Assembly (NCBI RefSeq): GCF_008727875.1
Contig: NZ_VTWS01000012.1
Span: 121,756 to 185,755, forward strand
DNA: 64,000 bases
Source of the DNA: Larkinella humicola
Lineage (GTDB): Bacteria; Bacteroidota; Bacteroidia; Cytophagales; Spirosomataceae
Reading direction: 5' to 3'
Positions 58,530-64,000 of the stretch are shown piece after piece (position 1 is the stretch's first letter; every line of letters begins with the position of its first letter). The notes beneath the pieces were generated by a model that saw nothing but the letters and a program-made list of their open reading frames with translations, made no database searches and was not told the origin of the DNA. Made by a program: the position numbers and the translations under genes.

Positions 58530-59390
58530 ATGGCGAAGAAACTCTATTGGCTTATCATCATCCTGACGCTCCGTGTAACGACGTTTGCGCAGGGCGTTCC
58601 GAAAACCGAGCGGATCGTCTCCCTGAACGGAACCCTGACCGAAATTCTCTGCGATCTGGGGCTGCAAAACCAGTTGGTCGGGGTCGACATCACCAGCACC
58701 TATCCGGCGACTATGGAGAAAATTCCGAAAGTGGGCCACAATCGAAACATAGGTGCCGAAGCCGTTCTGGCCCTGCGTCCTACCGTCATCATTGGTGTTC
58801 GATCCAACGGAAGCATGGATCTGAAGCCGGAAGTGCTGCAACAATTCAAAAGTGCCGGGGTGAAAACGCTGATTTTTGAGCAGGAAACGAGTGTAAACGG
58901 TACCAAAAAACTGATTACGGACGTCGCGAAAGCCTTTGGTGCTTCGGCGAAAGCAGTGGCCCTCTCCCGCAAACTGGATGCCGATCTGGCCAGGGTACGA
59001 AAACCGGCTAAAGTCCAGAAAGTACTCTTCATCTATGCTCGTGGCACCGGAACCATGATGGTTTCGGGCCGCAATACTCCCATCGAGAAAATCGTCCAAC
59101 TGGCGGGGGCGCAGAATGCCTTCAACGACTTCGAAAGCTTTAAACCGCTGACACCGGAAGCCCTGGTGAGTGGGAATCCGGATGTGATTATGCTGTTTAC
59201 GAGCGGATTGGAAAGCCTGGGCGGGATCGACGGTTTGCTGAAAGTGCAGGGCGTGGCCCAAACCAACGCTGGTCGGAACCGCCGGGTGATTGAAATGGAC
59301 GGGCAGTTGCTGACCGGTTTTAGCCCCCGACTGGGGCTGGCCGTGCAGGAATTGAGCCGGAAACTCAGTCAGGATGTATCCTTAAAATAA
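58530..59390 (+). CDS. hmuT: Heme ABC transporter substrate-binding protein
   Basis: This is a 286-residue protein from the ATG at 58530; a TTG nine codons upstream is less likely. It has a signal peptide (MAKKLYWLIIILTLRVTTFAQG) and a class III periplasmic-binding fold: RIVSLNGTLTEILCDLGLQN, GVDITSTYPATMEKIPKVGH, LALRPTVIIGVRSNGSMD, and ARGTGTMMVSGRNTPIEKIV near the inter-domain helix. These are features of HmuT/PhuT heme-binding proteins. It delivers heme to HmuUV. It is first in a seven-gene operon and is preceded by iron-box-like sites. Heme specificity is supported by the neighbouring HmuS and HmuY. Confidence 0.93.
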   Translation: MAKKLYWLIIILTLRVTTFAQGVPKTERIVSLNGTLTEILCDLGLQNQLVGVDITSTYPATMEKIPKVGHNRNIGAEAVLALRPTVIIGVRSNGSMDLKPEVLQQFKSAGVKTLIFEQETSVNGTKKLITDVAKAFGASAKAVALSRKLDADLARVRKPAKVQKVLFIYARGTGTMMVSGRNTPIEKIVQLAGAQNAFNDFESFKPLTPEALVSGNPDVIMLFTSGLESLGGIDGLLKVQGVAQTNAGRNRRVIEMDGQLLTGFSPRLGLAVQELSRKLSQDVSLK

Positions 59391-59410
59391 AACGGAATAG
59401 ACCCACACGG

Positions 59411-60514
59411 ATGCAAACGGATTTGACACCACTCGCAACGACCCAGCCGCTCCCGCAAGCTTCGCAGCCCGGCTTGTCCCGCTCCAAAGGCTGGTGGCTG
59501 AACGGCTTGCTGGCCGTCCTGCTGATTGTCGTGATGATCTGGTCGGTGGGCATCGGTGCCGTGTCGATTCCCATTCCGGATGTTTTGGCCATTCTCCTCA
59601 AACAGATTGGTTGGGAAGTGGGCGTCGTAGAACCGCAGCAGGAGACGGTTTTGACCGTCATCCGGTTGCCGCGAATCCTGCTGGGCGTGCTGGTGGGGGC
59701 CGTGTTGGGCATTTCGGGTGCCGCCATTCAGGGCTTGTTTCGGAACCCGCTGGCGGACCCGGGCCTGATCGGGATTTCGTCGGGCGCATCGGTCATGGCG
59801 GTTTTGATGATCGTGTTGCAACTGCGGGTGTTCAGCGATCTGTCGTCGCTATCCGGTTTGTACGCGCTGTCCCTGGCGGCTTTTGCCGGTGCGGTCGGCA
59901 CAACGCTCCTGGTCTATACCCTGGCTCGTAAAAACGGCCGGACCGTGGTCTCAACAATGTTGCTGGTCGGCGTTGCCATCAATGTTTTTTGCGAAGCCCT
60001 GCGCGGACTGATGATGTATCTGGCCGACGACGCTCAGCTTCGGGCGATTTCCTACTGGAGTCTGGGGAGTCTGGGCGGTGCCAGTTGGGAGGTGTTGCAG
60101 GTCGCCACGCCCTTTCTGCTGGTGCCGGTTCTGCTGATGCCGCGTCTGAGCAAACCCATGAACGCGTTCGCGCTGGGCGAGAGTCAGGCCGGACACCTCG
60201 GTGTGGATGTGTCGAAATTGAAACGGAACGTGGTGATTCTGGCCACGCTCGGTGTGGGGGTCGCGGTGGCGGTTTCGGGCGTCATCGGTTTCATCGGGCT
60301 AGTCATTCCGCACCTGATCCGGCTTGTTTCGGGTGCCAACCACCGCACGGTATTGCCCGGTTCCGCTTTGTTGGGAGCCATTGTCTTGACCTTGTCGGAT
60401 CTCGTTGCCCGAACGCTGGTGGCACCCGCCGAACTGCCCATCGGCATCATTACCGGAATGATCGGCGCGCCAACGTTTCTGTTCATGCTGGTGCGGGGCG
60501 CGGGGGGAAAGTAG
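59411..60514 (+). CDS. hmuU: Heme ABC transporter permease (FecCD family)
   Basis: This is a 367-residue FecCD-family permease with about ten TM helices. Conserved segments are VLTVIRLPRILLGVLVGAVLG, GAAIQGLFRNPLADPGLIG, the ALGESQAGHLGVDVSKLKR coupling loop, and AVSGVIGFIGLVIPHLIRLV. A 40-residue N-terminal extension (TTQPLPQASQPGLSRSKG) precedes TM1. It transports heme across the inner membrane together with HmuV. It starts 20 bases after hmuT. Its stop codon is the first element of a 127-base inverted repeat that separates it from hmuV. Confidence 0.95.
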   Translation: MQTDLTPLATTQPLPQASQPGLSRSKGWWLNGLLAVLLIVVMIWSVGIGAVSIPIPDVLAILLKQIGWEVGVVEPQQETVLTVIRLPRILLGVLVGAVLGISGAAIQGLFRNPLADPGLIGISSGASVMAVLMIVLQLRVFSDLSSLSGLYALSLAAFAGAVGTTLLVYTLARKNGRTVVSTMLLVGVAINVFCEALRGLMMYLADDAQLRAISYWSLGSLGGASWEVLQVATPFLLVPVLLMPRLSKPMNAFALGESQAGHLGVDVSKLKRNVVILATLGVGVAVAVSGVIGFIGLVIPHLIRLVSGANHRTVLPGSALLGAIVLTLSDLVARTLVAPAELPIGIITGMIGAPTFLFMLVRGAGGK

Positions 60515-60640
60515 GTTTTCGGTATACGGTTTTCGCCGGGCGGTCGCTACGGTGGCTGGCCCAAGCAACTATCGAGTTCAGTATAATGCGTCAGCTACCG
60601 ACCGTAGCGACCGCCCGGCGAAAACCGTATACTGAAAACC
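60514..60640. repeat. Inverted repeat with GGTGGCTG core inside the heme operon
   Basis: The arms 60514-60553 and 60601-60640 are 40 bases each with one mismatch (GGTTTTCGGTATACGGTTTT... against its complement). Within the loop GGTGGCTGGC and TATAATGCGTCAGCTACCG match the core of the element at 5881-5943. It overlaps the hmuU stop and fills the gap to hmuV, so it would be transcribed within the operon. Confidence 0.88.
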
Positions 60641-60672
60641 GTATTCTGAAAACGAATTAACAACGAAGTTCT

Positions 60673-61512
60673 ATGCTGGAAGCGCAACACATCACCTACC
60701 AAATCAACCGGAAAATCCTGCTGGACGACGTGTCGCTGGCGGTAAGGCCGGGTGAACTGGTGGCGGTGGTGGGAGCCAATGGGGCCGGGAAATCAACCTT
60801 GCTGAAAACCTTTAGCCGGGAACTGACGCCTACGCAGGGACTGGTGTTGTTGGATAAAAAACCGATCAGGGGATTTTCGGCCCTCGAACTGGCCCGGCGA
60901 CGGGCGGTTTTGGCCCAGCAAAATCCGCTGGCTTTCGAATTCAGTGTCTACGAGTTAGTGACGATGGGGCGGTATCCACATTTTGAAGGCCATCCGCGGC
61001 CTGAAGATCAGGCCATTGTCGCGTATGCCCTGGACCGAACCGGTATCACGCATTTGTCTGGGCGGGCCGTGCCGACGCTGTCGGGCGGGGAGCAGCAACG
61101 GGTTCATCTGGCTAAAATACTGGCTCAACTGATGGATGCTGACGAACTGAACCAGCCCGATGCGCCCATTCGCCAACCCAAATACCTGCTGCTCGACGAA
61201 CCGACCACGGGACTGGATTTTTATTACCAGCACAGTTTGCTGGAAGTCGCCAGTGAGTTGACCCGGCGCGGCTACGGCGTCATCGCCATTCTGCACGACC
61301 TCAATCTGGTGATGCAATACGCCGACAAAGTGCTGTTGCTCAAAGAAGGAAAGGCGCTGGCTTTCGGCAAACCGGCTTCCGTTCTGACGACCGATTCCAT
61401 TTTTAAAGCGTTTCATTTATCCGTTCAAATTATTCACCAGCCGGAACTGGATGGTCCGTTGATCGTTCACACCCGGCAGACTGTTCCTGTTCCCTTTCCT
61501 TCTCCAATTTAG
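60673..61512 (+). CDS. hmuV: Heme ABC transporter ATP-binding protein
   Basis: This 279-residue ABC ATPase has Walker A GANGAGKSTLLKT (about 36-48), Q-loop VLAQQNPLAFEFSVYEL, signature TLSGGEQQRVHLAKILAQL, Walker B YLLLDEPTTGLDFYYQ and the H-switch IAILHDLNL. An insertion after the signature (DADELNQPDAPIRQPK) is common in heme HmuV proteins and helps tell them from siderophore ATPases. It powers HmuU. It begins 12 bases before hmuS in the same operon, with the inverted repeat between it and hmuU. Confidence 0.96.
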   Translation: MLEAQHITYQINRKILLDDVSLAVRPGELVAVVGANGAGKSTLLKTFSRELTPTQGLVLLDKKPIRGFSALELARRRAVLAQQNPLAFEFSVYELVTMGRYPHFEGHPRPEDQAIVAYALDRTGITHLSGRAVPTLSGGEQQRVHLAKILAQLMDADELNQPDAPIRQPKYLLLDEPTTGLDFYYQHSLLEVASELTRRGYGVIAILHDLNLVMQYADKVLLLKEGKALAFGKPASVLTTDSIFKAFHLSVQIIHQPELDGPLIVHTRQTVPVPFPSPI

Positions 61513-61524
61513 CGAACCAAAAAC

Positions 61525-62565
61525 ATGACAACAACCGTTCTGGATCTCAAAAAACAGTATGCGGCTTTTAAGGCCGAAAATCCCAAAGTGCGCATTCGCG
61601 ATGCGGCTAATCAACTGGGTGTCAGCGAAGCCGAACTGGTAGCCACGGGCGTGGGCGAAACCGCCATCCAACTGGAAGGTGATTTTCGCGAACTGCTGAA
61701 AGAAGTGCCGACGCTGGGCTACGTTATGGCTCTGACCCGCAACGACAGCGTGGTTCACGAACGAAAAGGCGAATACCTCAACGTGTCGTTCAACGGCCAT
61801 GTCGGGCTGGTGTTGGGCGAAGACATCGACCTGCGTCTGTTTCTGGCCAACTGGAAGTTCGGGTTTGCCGTCCACGAAAACGACCGCCGGAGTTTGCAGT
61901 TTTTTGCCGCAGATGGCGAAGCCGTTCACAAAATTTACCTGACCGACCAAAGCAACGGAGCAGCTTATGATGCCCTGGTTGCGAAGTACCGGTCAGCAGA
62001 GCAAACCGGAAATCTGGACCTGGAGCCCAAGCCGGAAGCCGTCGCTGCAACGCCGGATGCGGACATCGACGGGGCGGCTTTTCAGGAATCCTGGCTCAAT
62101 CTGAAGGATACGCACGAGTTTTTCGGAATGTTGCGGAAACACAAGGTCTCCCGTTTGCAGGCCATGCACCTGGCACCGGAAGGCTATGCACTCCCGATCA
62201 CGATGGAAGCGGTGAAGCGTGTGTTTGCCGAGGTTTCCAAAAGCGGTTTGCCGATTATGATTTTTGTGGGAAACCGGGGTTGCATCCAGATTCACACGGG
62301 TGAAGTCCGGAAACTGGTTGCGATGGGGCCGTGGTTCAACGTGCTCGATCCGCAGTTCAACCTTCACCTGCGGGAAGACCAGGTCGCGTCGGCCTGGGTC
62401 GTGAAAAAGCCCACGACCGACGGCATTGTCACCAGCCTGGAATTATACGACGCGGAAGGCAATCAGATTGCGCTGATTTTTGGCAAAAGGAAACCCGGTA
62501 TTCCCGAAAAAACCGAATGGCGCGACGTCATCGCGCAAACGGCGCTGGCAGGGGCCACACACTGA
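61525..62565 (+). CDS. hmuS: Cytoplasmic heme-utilisation protein (HmuS/ChuS family)
   Basis: This 346-residue protein has two structural repeats typical of HmuS/ChuS/PhuS. The first is about 1-165 (LKKQYAAFKAENPKVRIRDA, NDSVVHERKGEYLNV, FNGHVGLVLGEDIDLRLFL, WKFGFAVHENDRRSLQFF). The second is about 180-346 (WLNLKDTHEFFGMLRKHKVS, RGCIQIHTGEVRKLVAMGPW). It binds heme arriving through HmuTUV and degrades it or passes it to an oxygenase. Its stop TGA overlaps the next gene's ATG by one base (TGATG). Regulation is presumably by iron through the operon promoter. Confidence 0.95.
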   Translation: MTTTVLDLKKQYAAFKAENPKVRIRDAANQLGVSEAELVATGVGETAIQLEGDFRELLKEVPTLGYVMALTRNDSVVHERKGEYLNVSFNGHVGLVLGEDIDLRLFLANWKFGFAVHENDRRSLQFFAADGEAVHKIYLTDQSNGAAYDALVAKYRSAEQTGNLDLEPKPEAVAATPDADIDGAAFQESWLNLKDTHEFFGMLRKHKVSRLQAMHLAPEGYALPITMEAVKRVFAEVSKSGLPIMIFVGNRGCIQIHTGEVRKLVAMGPWFNVLDPQFNLHLREDQVASAWVVKKPTTDGIVTSLELYDAEGNQIALIFGKRKPGIPEKTEWRDVIAQTALAGATH

Positions 62566-62792
62566 TGAACGTACTGGTCTTTCGAACGAACATCAATTCC
62601 GGGCAGAGGCTGCACAAAGCGGCTTGCCGGTTGTGTAAACTCCGGGGCATTTGCCGGTGGAGCGTCGATATGGAAGACCGTGACTGTGTGCTGCGGATCG
62701 AGGCCCCGGAAGATTTGTTGATCCCCCTGGATGAACAGGTCGTGATCCGCCTGTTGACCAAAGCCGGCATCGCATGTGAAGTGTTGTCCTGA
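62565..62792 (+). CDS. 75-aa cysteine-containing protein of the heme operon
   Basis: This gene begins at the ATG overlapping the hmuS stop by one base and encodes 75 residues. I see a ferredoxin-like beta-alpha-beta pattern (MNVLVFRTNINSGQRLHKAA, DMEDRDCVLRIEAPEDLLI, VVIRLLTKAGIACEVLS) resembling heavy-metal-associated domains, but without the usual CxxC at the metal loop. Five Cys occur, two as CRLCK. The tight coupling to hmuS supports a role in heme or iron handling, perhaps as a small chaperone or regulator. No function is known. Confidence 0.8.
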   Translation: MNVLVFRTNINSGQRLHKAACRLCKLRGICRWSVDMEDRDCVLRIEAPEDLLIPLDEQVVIRLLTKAGIACEVLS

Positions 62793-62843
62793 TCTAAAAA
62801 CCGGTAAATCACCACACTACTCAGTAAAACCGTACCTCTGAAA

Positions 62844-63443
62844 ATGAATTCTTTAACGATCGCAAAGTTGCTTCTGGGTGCCGTGTTGTTGCACCCATCC
62901 GTTCAGGCACAATCAGTAAAAGTCGATACCGTCCATGATTTGCCCGCCGATCCGGCCAGCAACGACCCGCAGTCGGGCCGACCGATGGGCTCGACCAACC
63001 GGTTTACGTTTTTCAGTTTTAAAGAGGGCAAACAGGTCCCCAACAGCGATTCCGCGACGGTGAAATGGGACATCGGTTTTCGGGCGACGACCCTCATTGT
63101 GAATGGCGGAACCGGGCGGGCGGGTCAGGGGGGTGCGTATGTGCATACCGGAACGTTCGAAAGCCTGACGGTGGTACCGGAAAACGCAGCCTTTGCTGTC
63201 GATGACAATGCCAGCAAACTGGCGATTCCGACCGGTTCGGGAAATGGCTGGTATACCTACGGCGGTGGTGTAATTGCCCCGACGGCCGATAAAGTGCTCG
63301 TGATCCGCACCGGCGATGGCAAATACGCCAAAGTGGAAATTCTGGGCTATTACAAAGGTGGGCCGGACGGACCGGGAAGCGAAAGCCGGTATTACACCTT
63401 TCGTTATGCGTACCAGCCTGATGGCAGCAAAAAAATCCAGTAA
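62844..63443 (+). CDS. hmuY: HmuY-family heme-binding protein
   Basis: This 199-residue protein has a signal peptide ending near residue 22 (SVQAQS), with no lipobox Cys. The mature part matches the HmuY family (PF14064): STNRFTFFSFKEGKQVPNSD, TVKWDIGFRATTLIVNGGTG, AYVHTGTFESLTVVPENAAF, WYTYGGGVIAPTADKVLVIR, and VEILGYYKGGPDGPG followed by RYYTFRYAYQPDGSK. HmuY binds heme outside the cell and hands it to a TonB receptor. The receptor (HmuR) is not in this window. It is 51 bases downstream of the 75-aa gene in the heme operon. The lack of a lipoprotein Cys suggests a secreted or periplasmic form. Confidence 0.92.
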   Translation: MNSLTIAKLLLGAVLLHPSVQAQSVKVDTVHDLPADPASNDPQSGRPMGSTNRFTFFSFKEGKQVPNSDSATVKWDIGFRATTLIVNGGTGRAGQGGAYVHTGTFESLTVVPENAAFAVDDNASKLAIPTGSGNGWYTYGGGVIAPTADKVLVIRTGDGKYAKVEILGYYKGGPDGPGSESRYYTFRYAYQPDGSKKIQ

Positions 63444-63508
63444 CCAGTACTCTATCCACATCATCCGGCGGTTGTAATTGTAACTCCGCCGGTTTTATCG
63501 ACATTGTT

Positions 63509-63865
63509 ATGGCTGCCCGCGATGCCCGTTTTATCACACTAGCCCAAACCGAACACGGCGAGATTCACCTCTGCCGGGGTTGCAAAGCCAACCTCAGTTT
63601 TCGGTTCAACAACATCTTCCAGATCATGTCACCGGGCGAGTTTCAGCAATTATTCCGGCACGTCGAGTCGATCGACATCGACGGTTTTTTTGCCCGGCAC
63701 CCGACGGATTCCGCCGGTGAGATTCGGCGGCTTTACCTCGGCACAACCGTTGAACCCCTGTATTTCTGCTTTACCAGAATCGAACTGGAACACTTGAAAG
63801 GCATCCTGCACAACGCCATGGCGCGGATGAATACGCTGGAAAAAGCCTGGACGGAGCTAAATTAA
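63509..63865 (+). CDS. DUF6686-like small cytoplasmic protein
   Basis: This 118-residue protein has no signal peptide. It resembles a small uncharacterised Bacteroidota family (DUF6686): TEHGEIHLCRGCKANLSFRF, NNIFQIMSPGEFQQLFRHVE, LYFCFTRIELEHLKGILHNA. The CxxC in HLCRGC, with an adjacent His, could bind metal or heme. It is 65 bases downstream of hmuY and is the last gene of the heme operon, where similar proteins are often found. Function is unknown. Confidence 0.8.
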   Translation: MAARDARFITLAQTEHGEIHLCRGCKANLSFRFNNIFQIMSPGEFQQLFRHVESIDIDGFFARHPTDSAGEIRRLYLGTTVEPLYFCFTRIELEHLKGILHNAMARMNTLEKAWTELN

Positions 63866-63963
63866 CGCGAACTATGAGATGATGCCCTTGCCTAACCGTA
63901 GTTTGAGTGCCAGCGGCACGTAATGTTAATAGCAAATGCGTATTCTGAGCACTCCAGGCGTGC

Positions 63964-64000
63964 CGGAGGTACGCAACTAAGCCTATATCGCGTACCTCCG
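63964..64000. repeat. Inverted repeat at the right edge (incomplete)
   Basis: CGGAGGTACGC (63964-63974) is exactly complementary to GCGTACCTCCG (63990-64000). The stem probably continues beyond the window, since GC precedes the left arm. It lies 98 bases after the last gene. Confidence 0.6.

Noticed and set aside
62331..62792. Longer 153-aa reading of the small heme-operon gene
   Set aside because: The first 78 residues overlap hmuS in another frame and look like shadow sequence; the ATG at 62565 overlapping the hmuS stop is the natural start.

Overview
The window looks like the chromosome of a Bacteroidota bacterium, most likely a Cytophagales member near Spirosoma or Larkinella. This rests on a SusC/SusD pair in a polysaccharide locus, many alanine/glutamine-type signal peptides (..AQ|), DUF4097 proteins, an FHS-type fucose permease, the HmuY heme protein, FtsX-type single-polypeptide permeases, the near absence of Shine-Dalgarno sequences, moderately high GC, and intergenic spaces crowded with long inverted repeats. 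The genus is an inference. No rRNA, tRNA, CRISPR array, transposase or phage gene was recognised.

Layout. 1-17344 is mostly carbohydrate use. SusC, SusD, a GH43-like lipoprotein, a GH2 beta-galactosidase-like enzyme and a parallel beta-helix protein (cut by the left edge) run leftward. A DUF5060/apiosidase-like hydrolase and a DeoR regulator run rightward, and a second large hydrolase lies at 14594. 17660-25672 holds a DHA2 exporter, an exported methyltransferase, a holin-like membrane protein, Ohr, an ECF sigma / HEAT-containing anti-sigma / two DUF4097 operon, and MoaA. 25862-34273 holds an FtsX permease and three penicillin-recognising serine hydrolases with an AraC regulator and a DJ-1 protein among them. 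34395-38877 holds a gamma-synthase, a fatty acid desaturase and FabF.

39059-50260 is the most unusual part. A rightward operon encodes a membrane TPR-like protein, an unknown 176-aa protein, an aminoglycoside-phosphotransferase-fold kinase and a HopA1-family protein; the last three are joined by 4-base overlaps. Kinase plus HopA1 is the pair that dehydrates Ser/Thr in class V lanthipeptide and thioamitide pathways, so this is a candidate peptide- or protein-modifying system in a phylum where I know of no described example. It faces two divergent sensor-kinase-like genes and a metallo-beta-lactamase/subtilase pair that lacks signal peptides. GGGAATTCCC-like sequence occurs both upstream of the operon and between the two sensor genes.

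50565-58351 holds an FMN-dependent hydroxy-acid oxidase, a DODA-type dioxygenase, a Crp/Fnr regulator, pirin, a fucose permease, an ECF sigma factor with an anti-sigma/trypsin fusion, and a tiny lipoprotein. 58530-63865 is a heme acquisition operon (HmuT, U, V, S, a 75-aa protein, HmuY and a DUF6686-like protein) preceded by two TTTAGA...TCTAA iron-box-like sites.

Intergenic inverted repeats fall into several families. One (CCCCTAAATCCCC arms around ATCCGGAT) recurs in four clear copies plus two degenerate ones. Another (GGTGGCTG...GCGTCAGC core) occurs twice, once inside the heme operon. An 81-bp palindrome with a one-base centre lies at 30994-31074.
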